Of a DNA stretch of 33,583 nucleotides, positions 1 to 7,074 are shown one piece after another. The notes beneath the pieces were generated by a model, which ran no database searches, was not told the origin of the DNA, and saw only the letters and a program-made list of their open reading frames with translations. Within the stretch, counting starts at the first letter, position 1. Every line of letters begins with the position of its first letter. The DNA lies in assembly GCA_964595655.1 (NCBI GenBank), contig CAZQQV010000011.1, positions 1 to 33,583 of the forward strand. Reading direction: 5' to 3'. This stretch comes from Caldimicrobium sp964595655. Lineage in GTDB: Bacteria > Desulfobacterota > Thermodesulfobacteria > Thermodesulfobacteriales > Thermodesulfobacteriaceae. A program made the position numbers and the translations under genes.

Positions 1-62
1 TCTTAAAAATCACAAAATAAGGGGTGCCAAGGTTTTGAAAATTGGATAAAAGGAGTTAAAAA

Positions 63-1217
63 ATGCTTGTGAATTACCCTCTTACTGAAGAACAGAGTCT
101 TCTTGTAGAACTTGTTAAGAGAATTGGGGAAGAGTATATAGCACCTTATGCCCTTTACTGGGATGAAAAAGAGGCCTTTGATAGTAAGCCTATTCAAGCC
201 CTTGCTCATGCAGATCTCTTTGGAATAATTGTTCCTAAGGAATATGGTGGTCTTGGGATGGGAGTTTTTGAGATGTGTCTTGCTGTAGAGTGGCTATCAT
301 ACTATTGTGCTGGGGTCTCTACTACTTATGCAGCCTCCTTTCTTGGAGCCTATCCTATTATTTTATTTGGAAGCAAGGAGCAAAAAGAAAGGTATCTTCC
401 AGACATTGCCAGTGGAAAAAAGCTCTGTGCCTTTGCCTTAACCGAGCCTCAGGCTGGAAGTGACGCCTTTGCCATTAAAACCACAGCTAAAAAAGATGGA
501 GATTTTTATGTTTTAAATGGGGTTAAACAGTGGATAACTAATGGTGGAATTGCAGATCTTTATGTGGTTATAGCCCTTACTGATCCAGCCAAAGGCCCCC
601 GTGGAGCAAGCGCTTTCATAGTGGAAAGGGAAGATCCGGGCTTTGTTGTTGGAAAGAAGGAAAAAAAACTTGGCTTAAAAAGTTCAGTAACCACAGACCT
701 AATTTTTAACGATTGCAGAATTCCTGCTGAAAGGCTTATCAGTAAAGAGGGAATGGGTTTTATGGTGGCTTTGAGAACCCTTGACTATGCAAGATGTGGA
801 GCAGGGGCTCAGGCCCTGGGTGTGGCTCAGGCAGCCCTTGATGTAAGTATTAAACATGCAAAAAGGCGCATCCAGTTTGGCCAGCCTGTCTATAATTTTC
901 AGGCGGTAAGTCACACCTTTGCAGAGATGGCTATGCGCCTTGAGGCAGCAAGGGCCCTTGTATATCAGGTAGCCAAATTTATAGACTCTTCTCCCAAGGA
1001 TTTCTCTGGAGCCTCTGCCATGGCCAAGTGTTTTGCCACAGACCAGGCTATGTGGATTTGTGAAAGGGCTATTCAGATGATGGGTGGCTACGGCTACATG
1101 AGGGATTATCCTGTGCAAAAGTATTTTAGAGATGTAAAGTGTCTTCAAATTTATGAAGGCACAAATGAAATTCAGAAGAATGTAATTGCCCGAGAACTCT
1201 CAAAGCTTTATAAATAG
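63..1217 (+). CDS. acyl-CoA dehydrogenase, short/medium-chain (Bcd-like)
   Basis: 384 aa, the usual length for a soluble FAD-dependent acyl-CoA dehydrogenase, which oxidises acyl-CoA to enoyl-CoA and passes electrons to ETF. Visible signatures are the FAD-loop segment ALTEPQAGSDA, the WITNGG segment, and the C-terminal YEGTNEIQ motif, where E365 matches the catalytic base of the short/medium-chain enzymes. The ATG follows a good AAAGGAG ribosome site at 7 bases. It is followed after only 9 bases by etfB and then etfA, so the three form an operon: dehydrogenase plus its electron acceptor. Chain-length preference (butyryl-, acyl- or acryloyl-type) cannot be read from sequence alone. The promoter is not clear in the 62 upstream bases and may lie outside the window. 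Confidence 0.93.
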   Translation: MLVNYPLTEEQSLLVELVKRIGEEYIAPYALYWDEKEAFDSKPIQALAHADLFGIIVPKEYGGLGMGVFEMCLAVEWLSYYCAGVSTTYAASFLGAYPIILFGSKEQKERYLPDIASGKKLCAFALTEPQAGSDAFAIKTTAKKDGDFYVLNGVKQWITNGGIADLYVVIALTDPAKGPRGASAFIVEREDPGFVVGKKEKKLGLKSSVTTDLIFNDCRIPAERLISKEGMGFMVALRTLDYARCGAGAQALGVAQAALDVSIKHAKRRIQFGQPVYNFQAVSHTFAEMAMRLEAARALVYQVAKFIDSSPKDFSGASAMAKCFATDQAMWICERAIQMMGGYGYMRDYPVQKYFRDVKCLQIYEGTNEIQKNVIARELSKLYK

Positions 1218-1226
1218 GAGGAAAAA

Positions 1227-2015
1227 GTGAGAATAATCCTTTGCATTAAAGGTGTTCCTAAGCCAGAGACCGTAAAGGTTGATCCTGAAACCCATACTTT
1301 GAAAAGGGAGTCTGCAGAGCTCATTCTCAATCCCTTTGATAGAAGTGCTATAGAGATGGCAGCCCGGCTTAAAGAGCGTTACAAGGGAGAGGTCATTGTG
1401 ATCAGTATGGGCCCTCCTAATGTTGTTCCCCTTTTGAAGGAGGCCTACGGGATATGTGCTGACAGAATGATTCTCCTTTCAGACAGAGCCTTTGCCGGAG
1501 CAGACACCCTTGCTACAAGCCGGGTTCTTGCAAAGACCATAGAAAAACTCTCTCCCTTTGAACTTGTTCTTATGGGGCTTAAATCACTTGATGGTGAAAC
1601 TGCCCAGGTTCCCCCAGAAACAGCAGCCCTCCTTGGCATCCCCTCCCTCGTTAATGTAAAGGATATCTTTTTGGAAAATGGAAAGATTATTGCTCTGAGA
1701 GAAACGGAATATGCCCTTGAAGAAGTAGAAGTTGAGCCTCCTTTAGTTGCAAGCGTTTCTCCCAAATTGGATTACCTTAGACCTCCCTCTCTCAAAAGAT
1801 TGCTTCAAGCAAGGAAAAAGGACCCAGAGATTATCACTTCAAAAGAGTTAGACCTTAAAGAGGAAGAAATTGGCCTCTCTGGCTCACCAACAAGAGTTTC
1901 AGGGGTTTTTGAGAAAAAGTTTGCCCAAAAAGGAGAGATCTGGGAGGGAGAACCAGAGGAGCTTGCCAAAAAATTGATAGATTTTCTCAAAGAAAAGGGA
2001 TTCCTTAAAGCTTAA
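1227..2015 (+). CDS. etfB: electron transfer flavoprotein, beta subunit
   Basis: 262 aa, full length for EtfB. It starts at GTG with an AGGAGG site 6 bases upstream. The N-terminus (MRIILCIKGVPKPE) and the segment FAGADTLATSRVLA are typical of the nucleotide-binding fold of EtfB. With EtfA it forms the soluble heterodimer that takes electrons from the acyl-CoA dehydrogenase encoded immediately upstream. The next gene, etfA, begins 14 bases after the stop behind its own GAGGAGG site. Bcd-type dehydrogenase/ETF sets in anaerobes are sometimes electron-bifurcating (NADH to ferredoxin plus crotonyl-CoA). Whether this one bifurcates cannot be settled by eye. Confidence 0.94.
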   Translation: MRIILCIKGVPKPETVKVDPETHTLKRESAELILNPFDRSAIEMAARLKERYKGEVIVISMGPPNVVPLLKEAYGICADRMILLSDRAFAGADTLATSRVLAKTIEKLSPFELVLMGLKSLDGETAQVPPETAALLGIPSLVNVKDIFLENGKIIALRETEYALEEVEVEPPLVASVSPKLDYLRPPSLKRLLQARKKDPEIITSKELDLKEEEIGLSGSPTRVSGVFEKKFAQKGEIWEGEPEELAKKLIDFLKEKGFLKA

Positions 2016-2029
2016 CGAGGAGGAAAAAA

Positions 2030-3016
2030 ATGGGCAATTTTATTCTCGCATATGGAGAGTATCACCATGAGAAACTTCATCCAGCAAGTCTTGAAATCCT
2101 TACACCTCTCAAAGAAGTTGCAGAAAACTTGGAAAAGAAACTCATCCTTATTTTGTTTGTAGAGGATGCCTCAAGGCTAAAGGCTATAAAGGAGCTTGAA
2201 GGTGCCCTTTGTGATGAGATATGGTATCTGGAAAATCAGGAATTCAAGGATTTTAAGGATGATCTTTATAGTAGAGTAATGGTTGAGATTATCAAAGAAA
2301 CCAATCCTTATGGAGTTTTTTTTCCTGCCACTCTTCAGGGAATGGCCCTTGCTCCAAGGGTTGCAGGAGAGCTTGGAGTTGGGCTTTGTGCCCATGTGAA
2401 TGCCTTTGAAGTGGAAGGAGAAACCCTCTATATGTTGAGACCTTCCTATGGGGAAAATATTATAGCCCGGTTATATTCCACAACCTTGCCTGTTATGGCA
2501 ACGATCTCCCTTCACGCTTTCCCCATTAGGGAAGGTGACAAAAAACCCCAGATCAAAGAAATAAAATTGAAAGCCCCTTTTAATTTTGTAAGCAAATTGA
2601 AAATACGAAATACAAAACCTGTAAAAAGAGAGCCTAATAGATTAACGGTTGCCAAGGTAGTTATTGCAGGAGGCCTTGGGCTAAAAAAGAGAGAAAATTT
2701 TGAAAAGCTCAAGGCTTTTGCCGAAATTCTTGAAGCTGAGGTTGGAGTGACAAGACCACTTTGCCATGCAGGCTGGGCTGAAGAGGACCAGATGATAGGA
2801 GTAAGCGGGGTTACCGTAAGACCCAAGCTTTATATGGGATTTGGAATCTCCGGAGCCATTCAGCACACCCTCGGTATGGAAAATTCTGAATTTATTATTG
2901 CTGTTAATACTGACAAAGAGGCACCCCTTGTGAAAATGGCTCATCTTTCTTTGATTGTAGATGCAGAAAATCTTCTTGATGCCCTCTTAAGACAGCTAAA
3001 AAAGGGGGCTAATTAA
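2030..3016 (+). CDS. etfA: electron transfer flavoprotein, alpha subunit
   Basis: 328 aa, standard EtfA length. The C-terminal FAD-binding half is well conserved: RPLCHAGW, then IGVSGVTVRPKLYMGFGISG, AIQHTLGM, and an NTDKEAPL segment. This is the subunit that holds the electron-transferring FAD. It closes the dehydrogenase-etfB-etfA operon. Its last 21 bases overlap the 3' end of the oppositely oriented Mut7-C gene, so there is no room for a separate terminator between them; the T-rich run after the stop (about 3017-3045) lacks a GC-rich stem. Confidence 0.94.
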   Translation: MGNFILAYGEYHHEKLHPASLEILTPLKEVAENLEKKLILILFVEDASRLKAIKELEGALCDEIWYLENQEFKDFKDDLYSRVMVEIIKETNPYGVFFPATLQGMALAPRVAGELGVGLCAHVNAFEVEGETLYMLRPSYGENIIARLYSTTLPVMATISLHAFPIREGDKKPQIKEIKLKAPFNFVSKLKIRNTKPVKREPNRLTVAKVVIAGGLGLKKRENFEKLKAFAEILEAEVGVTRPLCHAGWAEEDQMIGVSGVTVRPKLYMGFGISGAIQHTLGMENSEFIIAVNTDKEAPLVKMAHLSLIVDAENLLDALLRQLKKGAN

Positions 3017-3457
3017 TTTTTTAAATTGGTTTTTTAATTTTTTTATGTGATCCCCTTCCCAGTAGAGTTTATCACAGCGCGGACAATAATTAAATTCTGA
3101 ATATCTTTCCCAAACTTTGGGAGGAATTTTATCTTTGAAATCTTCTTTTTTAACGGGAATTAGTTTTTCTCCACAAAGGGTGCATATATCAAGGGTGAGC
3201 TCAGGTTTAAGATTTAGCTTGGTTAGGAGGGTTAGAATTTGGCCTTTTAGAGAATCTCTTGGAAGAAGCAAAAAGTCCACTTGTAATTTTTCTAACATTT
3301 CTGCGGTCTCAAAACTTGTGATGAGAAAGAATTTGTCTTTATTTTTGAGAATATCCTCTTTGGTTAATTTGCCAGAGGCTATTTCTGTTTTATAACCTAA
3401 AAATCTGAGCCATTTAGCCAACCCTGATAAAGAGGCTTCAAGATAAAAGGTTTTCAT
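2996..3457 (-). CDS. Mut7-C (DUF82) PIN-like RNase domain plus zinc ribbon, possibly inactive
   Basis: 153 aa, usual length for stand-alone Mut7-C proteins of bacteria and archaea. The family hallmark is present near the N-terminus (GLAKWLRFLGY), and the C-terminus has the zinc ribbon: CTLC around residue 92 and YCPRCDKLYWEGDH near residue 125. Family members normally have acidic residues in an N-terminal FxxD segment and in an LLTRD segment. Here these read FYLEAS and LITSFET, so the expected PIN-type aspartates are missing or replaced. The protein may bind RNA or a partner without cutting. No Shine-Dalgarno site precedes the ATG. It overlaps etfA tail to tail. Confidence 0.8.
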   Translation of the reverse strand: MKTFYLEASLSGLAKWLRFLGYKTEIASGKLTKEDILKNKDKFFLITSFETAEMLEKLQVDFLLLPRDSLKGQILTLLTKLNLKPELTLDICTLCGEKLIPVKKEDFKDKIPPKVWERYSEFNYCPRCDKLYWEGDHIKKLKNQFKKLISPLF

Positions 3458-3573
3458 GGGAAAGGATCTTTTCTATCTTGCCAAGGAAGTTATCAAGGTT
3501 TTATTTTATCAAGCTTGAAAGATTTTCCAAAGGGCTTTTTTAAATTAAAAGGAAAAATCTCCCAATTTTGATG

Positions 3574-3640
3574 AAAAAAATTAAGAATTTTTAAGAAAAA
3601 AACTCAAAATTATGAACATTTAATAATTTTTTTGGGAAAA
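3574..3640 (+). promoter_or_regulatory. A-tract-rich region upstream of the dsr promoter (possible UP element/curved DNA)
   Basis: Just upstream of the dsr -35 box there are A- or T-runs centred at about 3577, 3589, 3599, 3607, 3630 and 3638, most of them roughly one helical turn apart. Such phased tracts bend DNA, and AT-rich DNA above a -35 box can bind the RNA polymerase alpha subunit. This is inference from spacing only; the region is also simply AT-rich. Confidence 0.35.
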
Positions 3641-3646
3641 TAAGCC

Positions 3647-3674
3647 TTGACAACTGGGAATAACTTAGTATGAT
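3647..3674 (+). promoter_or_regulatory. sigma-70-type promoter of dsrABD
   Basis: TTGACA (3647-3652, perfect -35) is followed after 16 bases by TATGAT (3669-3674, one mismatch to the -10). The predicted start of transcription is near 3681, giving a leader of about 28 bases that carries the dsrA ribosome site. This is the strongest-looking promoter in the window, as expected for a highly expressed respiratory enzyme. Confidence 0.8.
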
Positions 3675-3696
3675 AATTGAAACCACAAAAAACTGT

Positions 3697-3704
3697 AGGG
3701 AGGT
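3697..3704 (+). promoter_or_regulatory. dsrA ribosome binding site (decides the start)
   Basis: AGGGAGGT lies 4 bases before the ATG at 3709. An in-frame ATG at 3670 is part of the -10 box of the promoter, so it would not be in the mRNA. The 3709 start is therefore preferred, giving a 432-aa DsrA. Confidence 0.85.
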
Positions 3705-3708
3705 TATT

Positions 3709-5007
3709 ATGGGAGAGGTAAAAAAACACGAGACTCCGATGTTGGATGAGTTGAAGTCTGGTCCCTGGCCCAGTTTTGTAGATGATATTTACAATTATGC
3801 TGAAAAACACAAAAAACAGCAGGGATTTGACATTCTGGGCCAGATGGAACTTTCTTACAGAAATAAGGAGACCCACTGGAAGCATGGTGGAATTGTTGGA
3901 GTTTTTGGTTATGGTGGAGGGGTTATTGGAAGATATTCTGACCAGCAAGACAAGTTTCCTTCCATTTGGGCCTTTCATACCGTTCGTGTTAATCAACCAG
4001 CAGCTAAGTGGTATCACTCCTCAGCTTTAAGAAAACTTTGTGATCTTTGGGATCATCGTGGTTCTGGAATTATGAATATGCATGGTTCCACAGGGGATAT
4101 TATTCTCCTTGGGACAGTTACCGAACAGCTTGAATATATTTTTTATGATTTAACCCATCAGCTTAAGATGGATCTGGGAGGGTCTGGGTCTAATTTGAGA
4201 ACGCCTGAGTGTTGTGTGGGTATGTCAAGATGTGAATGGGCTTGTATAGATACTCAGGATATTACCTATGAGCTTACCATGCATTTTCAGGATGAGCTTC
4301 ATCGTCCAGCTTTTCCATATAAATTTAAAATAAAGGTTTCTGGTTGTCCTAATGATTGTGTGGCAGCCATTGCTCGTGCCGACTTTTCAATCATTGGAAC
4401 CTGGAGGGATGATATCAAGATTGATCAGGAGGCTGTTAGGGCCTATGTGGCTGGCGAATTAAAGCCTAATGCCGGAGCTCACTCTGATAGAGATTGGGGC
4501 CCCTTTGATATTAAGAAGGAAGTAATTGATCTTTGTCCTACCAAGTGTATGTTCTGGGATGAAGGACAGAAGAAGCTTTATATAAATAATAAGGAATGCA
4601 ATAGATGTATGCACTGTATCAATGTTATGCCAGAGGCTTTAAGGCCAGGAGATGACAGAGGAGCAGTTATTCTTATGGGAGCTAAGGCTCCGATTCTTGA
4701 GGGAGCACAGCTTTCCACTGTGATTGTTCCTTTTATGAGGCTTGAGCCTCCTTATGATAATCTCAAGAATCTCATTTATAAGGTGTGGGATTACTGGATG
4801 GAAAACGGTAAAAACCGTGAGAGATTGGGAGAAACTATTCAGAGGATAGGATTGAATAGATTCATTGTAGATGTTCTTGGACTTAAACCAATACCACAGC
4901 ATGTAAAAGAGCCTCGTTCTAACCCATATATTTTCTGGAAGGAAGAAGAAGTTGAGGGTGGTTGGACAAGAGATGTGGCTGAATTTAGAAAACGCCATCC
5001 TGCTTAA
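3709..5007 (+). CDS. dsrA: dissimilatory sulfite reductase, alpha subunit
   Basis: 432 aa. DsrA pairs with DsrB as an alpha2beta2 cytoplasmic enzyme that reduces sulfite with DsrC as partner. The siroheme-[4Fe-4S] cysteines are C169 and C175 (C-x5-C), then C213 and C217 (C-x3-C in GCPNDC); their 44-residue offset matches the known Desulfovibrio arrangement. A ferredoxin-type insertion follows with C280, C297, C300 and C303. The start at 3709 is chosen because the longer frame begins inside the promoter -10 box and AGGGAGGT sits 4 bases before 3709. dsrB follows 41 bases downstream. The reductive rather than oxidative type is inferred from the presence of dsrD. No residue appears missing. Confidence 0.97.
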   Translation: MGEVKKHETPMLDELKSGPWPSFVDDIYNYAEKHKKQQGFDILGQMELSYRNKETHWKHGGIVGVFGYGGGVIGRYSDQQDKFPSIWAFHTVRVNQPAAKWYHSSALRKLCDLWDHRGSGIMNMHGSTGDIILLGTVTEQLEYIFYDLTHQLKMDLGGSGSNLRTPECCVGMSRCEWACIDTQDITYELTMHFQDELHRPAFPYKFKIKVSGCPNDCVAAIARADFSIIGTWRDDIKIDQEAVRAYVAGELKPNAGAHSDRDWGPFDIKKEVIDLCPTKCMFWDEGQKKLYINNKECNRCMHCINVMPEALRPGDDRGAVILMGAKAPILEGAQLSTVIVPFMRLEPPYDNLKNLIYKVWDYWMENGKNRERLGETIQRIGLNRFIVDVLGLKPIPQHVKEPRSNPYIFWKEEEVEGGWTRDVAEFRKRHPA

Positions 5008-5048
5008 TTAAAAGTAAATAGAAAAATTTAATATAAAGGAGGGGTAAA

Positions 5049-6278
5049 ATGAGCGAAAGACCAGAAAGACCAGATCCAATTTATACTCAGCCTTATGATC
5101 CTACTTTGGCAGAGAAGCTATATAATCCTCAGAAACCAATGGAAAACAGAATTACTGATATTGGTCCACCCCATTACTGGCAGTTTTTGCCTCCCGTTAT
5201 TCAAAGAAACTATGGCAAATGGAAATCCCATGAAATTATTCAGCCCGGTGTTTTGAAATATACTTCTGAGACTGGAGAGATTGTATATGTAGTTCGTTGT
5301 GGAACTCCAAGGCTTGAGACTACTGATTATATTCGTGAAATCTGTGAAATTGCTGATAAGTATTGTGATGGATATGTGCGTTGGACAACCCGTAATAATA
5401 TAGAATTTCATGTGACTGATGAGGAAAAATTAAGAGCTCTTATTGAGGATTTAAAGAGCAGAAAACACCCTGGAGGTTCCTACAAATTCCCCATTGGAGG
5501 AACTGGAGCTTCTGTAACTAATATTGTTCATACCCAGGGTTGGATCCATTGTCACACTCCTGCAACGGATGCCTCAGGTGTGGTTAAAGCTATTATGGAT
5601 GAGCTTTTTGATTACTTTGGCTCCCACAAGCTCCCTGCTCAGGTAAGGCTCGCCTTAGCTTGCTGTTTAAATATGTGTGGTGCTGTCCACTGTTCTGATA
5701 TTGCAGTGGTTGGTATTCACAGAAAACCACCACTTGTTGAGGATGAAAGACTTGAAAAGGTTTGTGAGATTCCTTTAGTCATTGCTGCTTGTCCTCTTGG
5801 TGCTATTAAGCCTGCAACTGTTGAAATTGGTGGTGAAAAGAGAAAAACCGTTAGAGTTAATGTAGATAGATGTATGTTCTGTGGAAACTGCTATACAATG
5901 TGTCCAGCAATGCCTATTGCTGACGGTCAGGGAGACGGTCTTGCTCTTGTGGTTGGTGGAAAGGTCTCTAACAGAATTTCTCCTCCCAAATTCTCAAAAG
6001 TTGTTATTCCTTACATTCCCAATGAACCACCCCGTTGGCCAACTGCCGTTAAATGGATCAAAAAGATTCTTGAAACATATTCTAAACACGCTAACAAATA
6101 TGAAAGGGTGGGGGACTGGATTGAGAGAATTGGTTGGGAGAGATTCTTTGAATTAACAGAGATTCCTTTCACCTGGCACCTCATTGACGATTACAGGCTG
6201 GCCTATACCACATACAGAACCTCTGTCCACTTTAAGTTCACTAATCATGTTGAAGTTATGACTGACTACGAATATTAA
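5049..6278 (+). CDS. dsrB: dissimilatory sulfite reductase, beta subunit
   Basis: 409 aa, slightly longer than the Desulfovibrio protein. The ATG follows an AAAGGAGGGG site. Cluster-binding cysteines are C168, C205, C206 and C210, with the same relative spacing as the four known DsrB ligands. The ferredoxin domain has C248 and then C275, C278, C281 and C285 (CMFCGNCYTMC). The residues after the N-terminal 60 contain the siroheme-contacting RWTTRNNIEFHV segment. It is co-transcribed with dsrA, and a hairpin separates it from dsrD. All expected ligands are present, so the complex should be active. Confidence 0.97.
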   Translation: MSERPERPDPIYTQPYDPTLAEKLYNPQKPMENRITDIGPPHYWQFLPPVIQRNYGKWKSHEIIQPGVLKYTSETGEIVYVVRCGTPRLETTDYIREICEIADKYCDGYVRWTTRNNIEFHVTDEEKLRALIEDLKSRKHPGGSYKFPIGGTGASVTNIVHTQGWIHCHTPATDASGVVKAIMDELFDYFGSHKLPAQVRLALACCLNMCGAVHCSDIAVVGIHRKPPLVEDERLEKVCEIPLVIAACPLGAIKPATVEIGGEKRKTVRVNVDRCMFCGNCYTMCPAMPIADGQGDGLALVVGGKVSNRISPPKFSKVVIPYIPNEPPRWPTAVKWIKKILETYSKHANKYERVGDWIERIGWERFFELTEIPFTWHLIDDYRLAYTTYRTSVHFKFTNHVEVMTDYEY

Positions 6279-6285
6279 TAGAAGT

Positions 6286-6308
6286 ACCCCTCCCATTGTG
6301 GGAGGGGT
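6286..6308 (+). promoter_or_regulatory. perfect 10-bp RNA hairpin between dsrB and dsrD
   Basis: ACCCCTCCCA (6286-6295), loop TTG, then TGGGAGGGGT (6299-6308) form a GC-rich 10-bp stem with a 3-base loop, 8 bases after the dsrB stop. It is followed by an A-run, not a T-run, on the + strand, so it does not look like an intrinsic terminator. A role in 3'-end protection of dsrAB mRNA or in lowering or controlling dsrD output is inferred. The left arm could also pair with the dsrD ribosome site (AGGGGT, 6327-6332). Confidence 0.75.
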
Positions 6309-6339
6309 TGAAAAAAAATAAAGTAAAGGGGTGATAAGA

Positions 6340-6597
6340 ATGGATAAAGAGACACTAAAACAAAAAATTCTTGAGGTTATTCAGAAAAAAGCTGGTAGTG
6401 GTGGTAAAAGCAAAATTTATCTTAAGGATTTACAGAGAGAAATACCAGAAGCAAACCCAAGGGACATTAAAAATGCAGCAAATGAACTTGTAAGAGAGGG
6501 TAAGCTTGAATATTTCTCCACTGGTAGCACTGTTATGTACGGCCTACCTGGTGTCGGAATGGGATTGGAAGCTGGAATGGAAAAACCAAGCGAATAA
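6340..6597 (+). CDS. dsrD: DsrD, activator of dissimilatory sulfite reductase
   Basis: 85 aa from the ATG at 6340, close to the roughly 78-aa Desulfovibrio protein. DsrD is a small winged-helix-like protein found in reductive-type sulfate reducers, encoded after dsrAB, and reported to activate DsrAB allosterically. The segment LKDLQREIPEANPRDIKNAANELVREGKL (described here by its key parts LKDLQ, NPRD and ELVREGKLEY, split across residues 27-58) is the recognisable core. I chose the ATG at 6340 over a GTG at 6331 because the GTG lies inside the ribosome site AGGGGTGAT. A strong terminator follows at once, so the dsr unit ends here. Confidence 0.93.
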   Translation: MDKETLKQKILEVIQKKAGSGGKSKIYLKDLQREIPEANPRDIKNAANELVREGKLEYFSTGSTVMYGLPGVGMGLEAGMEKPSE

Positions 6598-6607
6598 ATA
6601 AATCTTT

Positions 6608-6630
6608 GGGGGCTTCTTGCCCCCTTTTTA
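6608..6630 (+). terminator. intrinsic terminator of the dsr operon
   Basis: GGGGGC (6608-6613), loop TTCTT, GCCCCC (6619-6624), then TTTTTATT. This is a textbook GC stem plus T-run, 10 bases after the dsrD stop. The rest of the gap to tatA (to 6826) is AT-rich; I see only an 11-base direct repeat AATATTATAAA at 6712 and 6755 and a weak hairpin at 6788-6813. Confidence 0.9.
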
Positions 6631-6826
6631 TTGCTTCACTTCAATTAATTCCTTATAAAAATTCTGAACCTATTTTTTATCTTACAGTCTTATTTTATTA
6701 GGACTTCTTTAAATATTATAAAACAGATATTTAATTAATACATAAACATAAAACAATATTATAAAGTCAATAAAAAGATACTATTTTTGAAAAAATCTTC
6801 GGAGTATTTTTCAGAATAATTAGGTT

Positions 6827-7069
6827 TTAACCAGTTTTTGTTGACCCTGTAGTTCCAGTGCTTGAAGGTGCATGAGTTTCTGAAGTTGGATTTTCTTTTT
6901 CAAGTTTTTTAACCTCCTCACTAACATCAGCTTCCTTTAGTGATTCTTTAAAAGATCGAATACCTTTGCCCAAACCAGCACCAACTTCTGGTAATCTTTT
7001 GGCCCCAAAAATGAGCAAAGCAAGAAAAAGAATGATAAATAATTCCTGTCCTCCAAGGCCTAAAGGCAT
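6827..7069 (-). CDS. tatA: Sec-independent translocase component TatA/TatE
   Basis: 80 aa. It has one N-terminal membrane helix (about residues 7-22, ELFIILFLALLIFG) followed by the TatA hallmark FGAKRLPEVGAGLGKGIRSF and an acidic then Thr/Ser-rich tail. TatA polymerises into the pore for folded twin-arginine proteins. Its ribosome site (AAGGAGG) overlaps the stop codon of tatC, so the two are translationally linked. The order is tatC then tatA, and no tatB is present, which fits a minimal TatAC system. Tat is needed for periplasmic hydrogenases and formate dehydrogenases in this kind of organism; none of those is in the window. Confidence 0.93.
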   Translation of the reverse strand: MPLGLGGQELFIILFLALLIFGAKRLPEVGAGLGKGIRSFKESLKEADVSEEVKKLEKENPTSETHAPSSTGTTGSTKTG

Positions 7070-7074
7070 GATAA

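Noticed and set aside
699..1148. 149-codon open frame on the minus strand inside the acyl-CoA dehydrogenase gene
   Set aside because: Shadow of a well-conserved gene; no ribosome site or recognisable domain.
3670..3708. Longer DsrA start at the ATG at 3670
   Set aside because: This ATG is part of the TATGAT -10 box, lies before the predicted transcription start and has no ribosome site; 3709 has AGGGAGGT 4 bases upstream.
3610..4017. 135-codon minus-strand frame across the dsr promoter and dsrA
   Set aside because: Shadow frame of unusual composition, covers the promoter, no family resemblance.
6286..6320. dsrB-dsrD hairpin as an intrinsic terminator
   Set aside because: It is followed by an A-run, not a T-run, on the + strand, and the minus strand has no T-run after the stem either.
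6712..6765. Direct repeat AATATTATAAA at 6712 and 6755
   Set aside because: Only 11 bases, two copies, in very AT-rich DNA; easily chance.
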